Positions 1-5,598 of a stretch of DNA of 5,598 nucleotides are shown here, one piece after another; position 1 is the first letter of the stretch, and each line of letters opens with the position of its first letter. This DNA is from DASUFI01 sp036274635 (GTDB taxonomy: Bacteria > Planctomycetota > B15-G4). The translations under genes were made by a program, and so were the position numbers. Where the stretch lies: the NCBI GenBank assembly GCA_036274635.1, contig DASUFI010000207.1, positions 1 to 5,598 of the forward strand, written 5' to 3'. The notes under the pieces are model-generated. The model saw only the letters and a program-made list of their open reading frames with translations. It was not told the origin of the DNA and did not search any database.

Positions 1-672
1 GGGAGCGGGCACGGCGATGGCTTGCAGCGTGGGCGAGCCCGCCGCGAAGCGCGGCGCCGCGATCGCCTGCATCGCGGCGCTGGGCGCCGGCGCCGCGTGC
101 GGCGCGGGCGGGACGGCGGGCGGGCGGAGCCGCTCGCGCAGGAGGCGTCGGGCGCGCGCGAGGCGCGTCTCGACCGTGGTCTCGGGCAGGCCGAGGGTGG
201 CGGCGATCTGCTTCTGCGACAGGCCGCGCACGCAGCGCAGCAGCAGAGGCTCGCGGTACTCCTCCGGGAGGGCGTGCGCGGCGGCCAGCGCGGCCTGCGC
301 CTCGGCGCGCGTCTCGTCGGCGCGGCGGTCGCGGGCGTGCGCGGGGTCGGCCAGCTGGGCGTGCTCCTCCTGCAGCGGTCGCAGCGCGGCGCGGCGCAGG
401 CGCACGCGGCGTCCGTCCATGCGGGCGGCGTTGATGGCCACGGTCCGCAGCCACGGGCGCAGCGCGCCGGCGTCGCGCAGCTCGTGCACGCGCGTGACGA
501 AGATCATGGCCACCTCCTGCAGCAGGTCCTCGAGCTCGGCCTCGCGCGGCTTGTGCGCCAGAAGCACGGCTGCGACCCAGCGCCGGTGGTCGTGCCAGAG
601 TGCCTCCAGCACGGCGCGCCCGGCGGTTGGATCGGCGCGGGCCTCGAGACGCTGGCCTGGCTCGCCGGTCAT
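1..672 (-). CDS. ECF-family RNA polymerase sigma factor, 3' end cut by window edge
   Basis: The product is a predicted sigma-70 family factor of the extracytoplasmic function class, which would bind core RNA polymerase and direct it to a specific promoter set. The minus frame from the ATG at 672-670 is open for 224 codons to the left edge, with no stop reached. Region 2 spans about residues 23-93. It contains DLLQEV (49-54), the usual core-binding helix, and LRPWLRTVAINAARMDGRR (71-89), which matches the WLxxVAxNxxxD pattern of region 2.4. An Ala/Arg-rich linker (about 94-134) leads to region 4 at 135-183. There LPEEYREPLLLR is followed by a helix-turn-helix, SQKQIAATLGLPETTVETRL (152-171). 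Region 3 is absent, as expected for ECF factors. Residues 184-224 form an Ala/Pro-rich tail that continues out of the window. The Shine-Dalgarno is weak: GGAG lies 14 nt upstream. No better in-frame start was seen between 673 and 741. The family call is firm; the regulon and subgroup are unknown. Confidence 0.9.
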   Translation of the reverse strand, partial: MTGEPGQRLEARADPTAGRAVLEALWHDHRRWVAAVLLAHKPREAELEDLLQEVAMIFVTRVHELRDAGALRPWLRTVAINAARMDGRRVRLRRAALRPLQEEHAQLADPAHARDRRADETRAEAQAALAAAHALPEEYREPLLLRCVRGLSQKQIAATLGLPETTVETRLARARRLLRERLRPPAVPPAPHAAPAPSAAMQAIAAPRFAAGSPTLQAIAVPAP

Positions 673-741
673 CGCTCTACAGGATGCTCCAGCCGCGCCG
701 ATCCGTCCCAGCAGCCCATCGAAGAAGCCCTTCTGCTGCCC

Positions 742-765
742 CGCCCGTCCCGGCGGGCGCTTTTT
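742..765 (+). terminator. Terminator-like GC hairpin with T run
   Basis: The arms CGCCCG (742-747) and CGGGCG (754-759) form a perfect 6-bp GC stem with a 6-nt loop (748-753). After one C comes a run of five T (761-765). This has the form of a rho-independent terminator reading rightward. No plus-strand gene lies upstream in the window, so it would stop antisense transcripts crossing the sigma gene start or attenuate a long lipoprotein leader. Read on the minus strand, the same hairpin would sit in the sigma leader, without a trailing T run. The T run stands out in a region this GC-rich, but the stem is short. Confidence 0.4.
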
Positions 766-795
766 GCCGTGGACCACTTCGTTGTCTCGGACTCG

Positions 796-809
796 TTCGC
801 CACGGCGAA
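796..809. promoter_or_regulatory. Perfect 6-2-6 dyad, possible operator
   Basis: TTCGCC and GGCGAA form a perfect inverted repeat separated by AC. It lies near the middle of the divergent intergenic region, a usual place for a dimeric regulator site affecting both promoters. No regulator family is recognised from the motif, and perfect 6-bp arms occur by chance fairly often in GC-rich DNA, so the functional call is weak. Confidence 0.25.
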
Positions 810-885
810 AGGGCTCTGTGCAGGGATACCGTCGGGACCGAAAGGCCTAGTACGCCCCTCGGAACGGCAGCGGGTCTGCGGCCCT

Positions 886-899
886 TGCCGGCTCCGGCA
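886..899. promoter_or_regulatory. Second perfect 6-2-6 dyad in the intergenic region
   Basis: TGCCGG and CCGGCA form a perfect inverted repeat around CT. The architecture matches the dyad at 796-809 but the half-site sequence differs, so the two are probably not sites for one protein. As RNA the 2-nt spacer makes a tight hairpin unlikely, which leaves a DNA-level dyad or chance. Confidence 0.18.
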
Positions 900-995
900 C
901 GCGGCGGCCCTTCGGCCGGCCGGCGGCGACCCGCCGCATGTCCGACCCGGACGCTCGCACTCCGCACCGATTCCCTGCTCCGAACCCTGTGCCAC

Positions 996-1001
996 GAGGA
1001 G
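996..1001 (+). promoter_or_regulatory. Ribosome binding site of the lipoprotein gene
   Basis: GAGGAG ends 7 nt before the ATG at 1009, close to the ideal Shine-Dalgarno spacing. It decides the start: the reading frame stays open far upstream, but only from this ATG does the protein begin with a lipoprotein signal peptide. Confidence 0.8.
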
Positions 1002-1008
1002 TCCCTCC

Positions 1009-4000
1009 ATGACCCGCACGACGCTTGCCCTGGGACTGTGCCTGATCGTCTCCGCGTGCGGCGGCGGCGGCGGAGGCGGAGGCGGCCCGGAGCCGCCTCC
1101 CAAGACCGATCCCGGAGTGCCGCAGGTGACCACGATCGCGACCACCACCGTGAATGGCGACTACGCGCGCGTCGACCTCGTGGACGGCGGCAACCCCGAC
1201 AGCAGCGCCTCGCTCGACATCGCGAAGGCCGCCTACCTCAAGCGCGTGACGTCCCTGGAGGGCGCCGACTTCGGCGGCAACGTCACCGACACGAACTTCG
1301 ACGGCATCCCCGACGCCGGCTTCGACACCTACGAGACGGGCCTGCCGGCCAAGGACCAGCAGCTCATCCTCGGCGCCAACAACCTCTACGACCTGTTCCA
1401 GACATCGACGGGCCCGGCCAAGGCCTCGCTGGTGGACAGCCCGCCCGCCGGATTCCTGGCCACCTTCCAGGGTTTCACCGGCGGCGACCTCGATTCGAGC
1501 TTCGCGGGCGGTGACCCGGCCGGCGACGGCGGCCCGGGGCTGTTCTCCAACATCCCCGGCTCGCAGGTGCCCAAGCTGCCCGTGCTGCCCGCCGCCATGG
1601 GCGGCTCGCGCGGCCCCTCCGCCACCGACCAGCACGAGTTCGTGCAGATCGAATTCCCGTACGTGCCCGACCTCGACAGCCTCTTCAACGTGCTCAACGT
1701 CACGAACAGCTACCTCGGCGACTCGGCCGTGGGCGCGACGGACAACGTGGAGATCGAGGCGCGCTGGGTGCAGCACCCGGATGGCGACACGGTGAACGCC
1801 GTGGACCAGACCTTCCAGCACCGCCACGTGAGCGTGGTGGCCATCCTCGGCGGCGTGTCCGCGGTGCCCACGGGCCCCGGCCTGACGACGCTCGCCACGG
1901 TGGACCCGGCGCTGAGCAACCTGCCCCCGGGCAGCCTGCCGCGCGTGATGGACCCGCACGTGCTGACGCTGGTCGCCCACGAGGACCCGACGCTCATCAC
2001 GCCGGCCGGCTCGGCGCTGGTGGCGGGCACCATCACGCCCGAGGGCGTGCTGGTGCTGCCCAGCCCCACGGCCTCGCCCGGCGGCGGGCGCGTGTTCGGC
2101 GGCAACCTGGCCGTGCCGGGCGCGGTCAACGACTTCGCCCTCTCGGGCACCACCGACGCGGCGGCCATGGGCTTCTTCGGCCTGCGCATCGACCGGCTGC
2201 GCGCCAAGGGCAAGACCATCGAGCACCCCTACTTCCACAGCTTTCCCGTGAGCCAGGAGCTGGTGGGCGCCGACCCGCGCGCCGTCAACGGCAGCTTCAA
2301 CCGCGGCGCAGCGGTGGTGGTCGACGCGGCCACGGCCCTCCCCGACATCGACATCCTCGACCCGCAGGTGGACGCCATCGGCTTCTACGACCCGGTCCCG
2401 GCGTCCGACGTGGTCAACGTCATCTCCACCCACGCGCGCTTCCTGGTGCGCTTCGACCGCGAGGTCGTGCCCAACTCCGTGGGCTTCGGGCGCTTCGACA
2501 CCGTGCACTCGACCGCGACGCAGGGCGTCATCTTCCCCTTCAACGGCAACACGCGGCCGGTCCACAGCGCGGCGTCGCAGTTCAAGCCGGGGGCCATCGG
2601 CAGCCCGCTCGCCCCCAGCATCACGCTGGCGGTCAACGTGCCGGCGGGCATCAACAAGCAGGCGGGCTCGCCGCTGTTCGGCTTCGTCCAGAAGGTCAAC
2701 TCGCCGCTGGCGCACACGACGACGGGCGCGTGGGACGACGGCACGCCGCTCACGACCGCGGAGAAGAACGGCAACGGCCTGCTGCCGCAGGCCCACAACA
2801 GCCTGGCCACGCTGCCGCGCGGGCCCGTGCCGTGCGACATCCATCCGCTGGACCAGAACAACCTGGACGCCTACGTCGTCGAGCCGCTGGTCGAGCTGCC
2901 GCCGGACACCATCGTGACGCTCATCGTGAGCGCGCCGGGCCTCGGCTTCTCGGTGCTGGACCGCACCAACCACGGCAACTTCACGCGCGCGGGCACGGCC
3001 ACCACGCCCTTCCAGGGCCTCTCGTCGGTGGGCCTGGCCGAGGACGCCAGCATCAAGACGGCCATCATCGGCGACGACACGATCATCAAGGTCAACGCCG
3101 GCGCGATGGACCTGCAGGGCCAGCTGTTCTACGGCGGCACGGCGGTGTCCGTGGACACGCTGCTGGACGGCGACCCGAGCGACGACCTCACCACCGGCGG
3201 CAGCAACGTCTGCCGCACCTTCCGCGTGGGCTCGGACAGCACGAAGCGCCACGTCAACGCGCCCGTCGCGCCGCAGGCCATGTACCTGGCCTACGCCACC
3301 GGCGGCCTCGGCGTGCTGGACCTCGCGGGCACCGGCTACAACACCAACAAGCCCGGCGGCGCGCTCGAGAACGAGGGCAACGAGAACTACCTCGAGGTCT
3401 CGGTCTACCTGCCGCCGGCGATCACCGGCAAGCTCACGCCCTTCAACTGGACCGCCAACGGCAGCGCGGCGGGCGGCGACCACGTGAGCGCCTTCGGCAT
3501 CATCTCGCGCTACACCTCCGGCGGCGCGGCCTTCGGCGTGCCGGTGGGCACCGAGTCGGAGCACGCCTTGGGCAAGGCCATCCCCACCGGGCAGTTCACG
3601 CCGGCGCCCGGCATCAACGAGGGCTCGTCGGGCTACGAGACGCTGGTGCGCAGCGGCCTCGTCGGCGGCGCCCCGGGCAGCGCCACGAGCGTGCTGGCCC
3701 CGTCCTCCGAGGTGGGCGTGGTGCACGACGTCGAGGTGGGCAACTTCCTGGACACGGTCTACTTCGACCCCGAGAACCCCTTCGCGCAGGTGCAGCGCCA
3801 CGTCTCCTTCAACACGCCGACCCAGGGCCTCGCGGGCCAGAACACCATCGCCGACCCGCCCCTGCCCAACCCCCCGCCGCTGCGCTCCCCGGTCGGCCTG
3901 CCGGCCACCGCGGTGCTCTTCGACCAGTCCGACCTGACCGCGGCCCCGTTCATCATCGAGGGCAACCAGGTCTTCAAGAACGGCGAGCCCATGTACTTCG

Positions 4001-5442
4001 ACGACGGCACGGGCGTGCCGTCGACCGCCGCGGTGCGCCAGACCAACGGCATCATCCAGCTCAACCCGACGATCAACGAGAGCAACCCCTTCGAGTTCGA
4101 CGTGCCGCACCTGCCCCTCGCCGGCTTCACCTCGCCCTTCCCGGGCCCGAGCGGCGGCACGGGCGTGGTGCTCAAGTACGTGCAGACCGGCCCCGCGCCC
4201 AAGACGTGCACGGCCGGCGCGGTGATCCTCACGACGCTCAACTCCACCGCGCCCGGCACCTTCGACTCGGGCGGCCTCGTGGCGCCGCTGTACCAGTCGC
4301 GCCAGCAGATCGGCAACTTCCTGTTCGTGACCGACACGGTGAACAAGAAGCTGCACGCGCTGAACAGCAACACGCTGGAGATCATCCACTCGCTCAAGCT
4401 GCCGGACCCGACGGGCCTGGGCCTCTCCGCCGACCTGAGCACGCTCTACGTGAGCAACGCGGGTGACGACAGCCTGTCCATCGTGGACGCCGATCCGACC
4501 AGCGCCACGTTCATGACGGAGCTCAAGCGCACGCCCGTGGGCAGCGGTCCGCGCGCCGTGGCCGTGACGCCCGACAATGAGGACGTCTTCGTGCTGAACC
4601 AGCTGGGCAACTCGATCAGCCTGGTGGACGTGGCCACGGGGAGCGTGCGCAAGACGCTGACGCAGAGCGGCATCTCGCAGCCCTACGACGTGGCCATCGG
4701 CATGCGCGAGGGCGCCGCCGCGCCGGGCTTCCAGAGCGGCACGTACCACGCCTACATCAGCAACCTCGGCGGCGACGACGTGCTGGTCTTCCAGTCCGGC
4801 CCGTCGGGGCTGGCGGGCATCGGCTTCGACAACATCATCGGCTCGGTGCGGCCCAACGAGCCGCCGCAAGGCGGAGACCCGCAGTTCCTGGAGATGTTCG
4901 AGCCGCGAGGCATCTGCTACGACCCCGTCGCGCCGTCGTCGGACGGCTTCGGCCAGACGGTGGGCTGCTTCGTGGCGCACAAGGACCAGAACGGCCACGC
5001 CGTCGTCTCGCGCATCGCCTACACCAAGGACAGCTCGCCCGGGATCGATCACCCCACAGGCTCGGCCGGCTTCGGCGCGACCGTCTTCGAGGTCACGCAG
5101 CAGTACGCGTCCACCTTCGCCGGCACGGCCTTCGACGTGGCCCTGCCCGACTTCAACCGCCAGCGCCTCGAGACCGAGACCTTCGCCTCGTTCTTCAACC
5201 TCTTCAATGCGGGGGCCGTGCCGAAGGCCAGCAACCCGGCCCTGCCCCGCAACTCCAAGTACCCGATCGGCGACAACCTCCAGCCCCTGTTCTTCAACGG
5301 CCCGCGCTGGGAGCCGGACCGTCTCTACATGTCGGTCGCAGGCAAGATCATCGAGGTGTTCGACCTCGACACCGGCATCCACCTGAAGACCGTCAGCACG
5401 CCGATCGACGTGCAGAACCTGGCTGCCTACTTCTCGCAGTAG
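1009..5442 (+). CDS. Large secreted lipoprotein with Ig-like segment and C-terminal YVTN-type beta-propeller
   Basis: The product is a 1477-residue predicted envelope lipoprotein of unknown function. Its signal peptide, MTRTTLALGLCLIVSAC, has Arg3, a hydrophobic core and a VSAC lipobox, so Cys17 should be lipidated. Gly at +2 is not the Asp retention signal known from enterobacteria, which is compatible with outer-membrane placement. Nine Gly (18-26) and a Pro-rich linker follow. Residues 94-102, DTNFDGIPD, match a thrombospondin type-3-like calcium loop. Residues about 446-640 start with DIDILDPQVDAIG and include HARFLVRFDREVVPNSV (475-491), which resembles bacterial Ig-like (SbsA-type) domains. 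Residues 758-772 look like a single propeller strand set. Residues about 1100-1477 carry repeated blades: FLFVTD (1104), YVSNAGDDSLSIVD (1147-1160), VFVLNQLGNSISLVD (1193), YHAYISNLGGDDVLVF (1246) and a closing blade LYMSVAGKIIEVFDLDTG (1439). Cysteines are few and no catalytic motif was seen. Interaction or structural roles are plausible; the exact function is unknown. Confidence 0.93.
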   Translation: MTRTTLALGLCLIVSACGGGGGGGGGPEPPPKTDPGVPQVTTIATTTVNGDYARVDLVDGGNPDSSASLDIAKAAYLKRVTSLEGADFGGNVTDTNFDGIPDAGFDTYETGLPAKDQQLILGANNLYDLFQTSTGPAKASLVDSPPAGFLATFQGFTGGDLDSSFAGGDPAGDGGPGLFSNIPGSQVPKLPVLPAAMGGSRGPSATDQHEFVQIEFPYVPDLDSLFNVLNVTNSYLGDSAVGATDNVEIEARWVQHPDGDTVNAVDQTFQHRHVSVVAILGGVSAVPTGPGLTTLATVDPALSNLPPGSLPRVMDPHVLTLVAHEDPTLITPAGSALVAGTITPEGVLVLPSPTASPGGGRVFGGNLAVPGAVNDFALSGTTDAAAMGFFGLRIDRLRAKGKTIEHPYFHSFPVSQELVGADPRAVNGSFNRGAAVVVDAATALPDIDILDPQVDAIGFYDPVPASDVVNVISTHARFLVRFDREVVPNSVGFGRFDTVHSTATQGVIFPFNGNTRPVHSAASQFKPGAIGSPLAPSITLAVNVPAGINKQAGSPLFGFVQKVNSPLAHTTTGAWDDGTPLTTAEKNGNGLLPQAHNSLATLPRGPVPCDIHPLDQNNLDAYVVEPLVELPPDTIVTLIVSAPGLGFSVLDRTNHGNFTRAGTATTPFQGLSSVGLAEDASIKTAIIGDDTIIKVNAGAMDLQGQLFYGGTAVSVDTLLDGDPSDDLTTGGSNVCRTFRVGSDSTKRHVNAPVAPQAMYLAYATGGLGVLDLAGTGYNTNKPGGALENEGNENYLEVSVYLPPAITGKLTPFNWTANGSAAGGDHVSAFGIISRYTSGGAAFGVPVGTESEHALGKAIPTGQFTPAPGINEGSSGYETLVRSGLVGGAPGSATSVLAPSSEVGVVHDVEVGNFLDTVYFDPENPFAQVQRHVSFNTPTQGLAGQNTIADPPLPNPPPLRSPVGLPATAVLFDQSDLTAAPFIIEGNQVFKNGEPMYFDDGTGVPSTAAVRQTNGIIQLNPTINESNPFEFDVPHLPLAGFTSPFPGPSGGTGVVLKYVQTGPAPKTCTAGAVILTTLNSTAPGTFDSGGLVAPLYQSRQQIGNFLFVTDTVNKKLHALNSNTLEIIHSLKLPDPTGLGLSADLSTLYVSNAGDDSLSIVDADPTSATFMTELKRTPVGSGPRAVAVTPDNEDVFVLNQLGNSISLVDVATGSVRKTLTQSGISQPYDVAIGMREGAAAPGFQSGTYHAYISNLGGDDVLVFQSGPSGLAGIGFDNIIGSVRPNEPPQGGDPQFLEMFEPRGICYDPVAPSSDGFGQTVGCFVAHKDQNGHAVVSRIAYTKDSSPGIDHPTGSAGFGATVFEVTQQYASTFAGTAFDVALPDFNRQRLETETFASFFNLFNAGAVPKASNPALPRNSKYPIGDNLQPLFFNGPRWEPDRLYMSVAGKIIEVFDLDTGIHLKTVSTPIDVQNLAAYFSQ
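1060..1086 (+). repeat. (GGN)9 trinucleotide run coding for nine glycines
   Basis: Nine consecutive glycine codons, seven GGC and two GGA, directly follow the lipobox cysteine codon. The encoded run is a flexible tether between the lipid anchor and the folded domains, a common feature of bacterial lipoproteins. The near-perfect trinucleotide repeat could change length by slippage without shifting the frame; the two GGA codons interrupt it and should reduce this. Confidence 0.85.
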
Positions 5443-5444
5443 GG

Positions 5445-5489
5445 CGCGGCGGATGAAACCCGAAGGGCCGGGTGGGCGGTCCGCTGGGC
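5445..5489 (+). repeat. 45-bp tandem repeat, unit 1
   Basis: This unit starts two bases after the lipoprotein stop codon and is followed immediately by a second unit with 42 of 45 identical bases (differences at 5463/5508, 5475/5520 and 5478/5523). It carries an internal hairpin, ACCCG (5458-5462) with CGGGT (5469-5473). The A at 5463 shortens the 6-bp stem found in the other copies. Confidence 0.9.
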
Positions 5490-5534
5490 CGCGGCGGATG
5501 AAACCCGGAGGGCCGGGTGTGCCGTCCGCTGGGC
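5490..5534 (+). repeat. 45-bp tandem repeat, unit 2
   Basis: This is the second head-to-tail copy, directly adjoining unit 1. Its internal hairpin is perfect: ACCCGG (5503-5508) and CCGGGT (5513-5518) around the loop AGGG. Its 3' end, TGGGC, is also the outer part of the 11-bp stem at 5530-5562, so this unit forms the left arm of the large inverted structure. Confidence 0.9.
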
Positions 5535-5598
5535 GCAACGGACGCACATGTCGTTGCGCCCAGAGGCCGTCCCACCCGGCCCTCCGGGTTTCACCGCC
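5493..5598. terminator. Long imperfect hairpin formed by inverted repeats, probable 3'-end structure
   Basis: The outer arms 5493-5519 and 5573-5598 pair over 26 bp with one bulged A (5498), including 21 bp uninterrupted (5499-5519 with 5573-5593). A partly matched 10-nt zone follows on each side (5520-5529, 5563-5572). An inner perfect 11-bp stem, TGGGCGCAACG with CGTTGCGCCCA, closes on an 11-nt loop (5541-5551). The position right after a stop codon suggests transcript termination or 3' end protection, and symmetry would let it work in both directions. No T run is seen, so it is not a standard rho-independent terminator. A dispersed palindromic element is an equal possibility. Confidence 0.6.
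5558..5598 (-). repeat. Inverted third copy of the 45-bp repeat, cut by window edge
   Basis: Read on the minus strand, this segment matches unit 2 over its 41 visible bases, with one missing base (opposite A5498) and four substitutions between the conserved core and the TGGGC end. It keeps the internal hairpin, ACCCGG (5574-5579) and CCGGGT (5584-5589). The unit continues beyond the right edge, and further copies may follow there. Confidence 0.85.

Larger units (their letters stand above)
673..1008. other. Divergent intergenic region between sigma factor and lipoprotein genes
   Basis: This 336-base stretch separates two divergent starts and must hold the promoters of both genes unless the sigma gene is read from further right. 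I see no gene in it. The plus frame of the lipoprotein stays open through it and beyond, but its translation is Arg/Ala/Gly-rich low complexity typical of non-coding GC-rich DNA. It contains a GC hairpin with a T run (742-765), two short perfect dyads (796-809, 886-899), a further 6-bp hairpin with a 3-nt loop (923-937) and a ribosome binding site (996-1001). A GGAAC at 861-865 resembles an ECF -35 element, but no matching -10 follows at 16-17 nt. No sigma-70 -35/-10 pair with normal spacing was found. Confidence 0.8.

Noticed and set aside
17..850. A 277-codon plus-strand reading frame opposite the sigma factor
   Set aside because: It is Arg/Ser/Ala-rich low complexity, whereas the opposite strand encodes conserved sigma regions 2 and 4.
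861..865. GGAAC as an ECF-type -35 element upstream of the lipoprotein gene
   Set aside because: No CGTC- or TCTA-like -10 element follows at the expected 16-17 nt, so a promoter cannot be supported.
22..1008. Upstream in-frame extension of the lipoprotein gene to an ATG at 22
   Set aside because: The extension is low-complexity Arg/Ala/Gly, is antisense to a clear sigma factor, and would bury the signal peptide. The ATG at 1009 has a good ribosome binding site and a lipobox.
2730..4466. A 578-codon plus-strand reading frame overlapping the lipoprotein gene in another frame
   Set aside because: It is Arg/His/Gly/Pro-rich with no domain and no ribosome binding site, and is a frame shadow of the lipoprotein coding sequence.
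5445..5534. CRISPR array
   Set aside because: The 45-bp units adjoin with no spacers between them and a third copy is inverted, unlike CRISPR repeats.
847..5547. A minus-strand reading frame of 1566 codons opposite the lipoprotein gene
   Set aside because: Its translation is dominated by Arg, His, Val, Ala and Glu with no domain, which is the usual antisense product of a GC-rich gene. The sense strand has a ribosome binding site, a signal peptide and recognisable domains.
5443..5598. Insertion sequence end
   Set aside because: No transposase gene or target-site duplication is visible. Inverted copies alone fit a palindromic intergenic repeat as well, and the right side is not in the window.

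Overview
The window is very GC-rich bacterial DNA with strong G/C preference at third codon positions. Both genes look like those of a high-GC environmental bacterium that encodes large secreted lipoproteins. My best guess is Planctomycetota, with myxobacteria or related lineages as an alternative. This rests on general resemblance, not on a marker gene.

Layout: (1) Positions 1-672, minus strand: the first 224 codons of an ECF-type RNA polymerase sigma factor. Its start lies inside the window and its 3' end runs off the left edge. (2) Positions 673-1008: a 336-base divergent intergenic region. It holds a terminator-like GC hairpin followed by five T (742-765), two perfect 6-2-6 dyads (796-809 and 886-899) and the ribosome binding site of the next gene (996-1001). 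No convincing promoter can be read. (3) Positions 1009-5442, plus strand: one large gene for a 1477-residue lipoprotein. It has a lipobox ending at Cys17, a run of nine glycines, a probable Ig-like segment and a C-terminal YVTN-type beta-propeller. (4) Positions 5443-5598: a non-coding repeat region starting two bases after the stop codon. It has two head-to-tail 45-bp units and a third inverted copy, which together can form a hairpin of about 106 nt. It probably acts as the 3' end or terminator of the lipoprotein gene, or is a copy of a dispersed intergenic repeat.

How the parts may work together: the sigma factor and the lipoprotein are divergently transcribed and share one intergenic region. 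The sigma factor could therefore control the lipoprotein, but no ECF-type promoter pair with good spacing is visible, so this is only a hypothesis. The lipoprotein is a predicted envelope or surface protein with no visible catalytic motif. The most unusual items are the 3' repeat/hairpin structure, the Ala/Pro-rich C-terminal tail of the sigma factor, and a possible propeller blade about 340 residues upstream of the main propeller.
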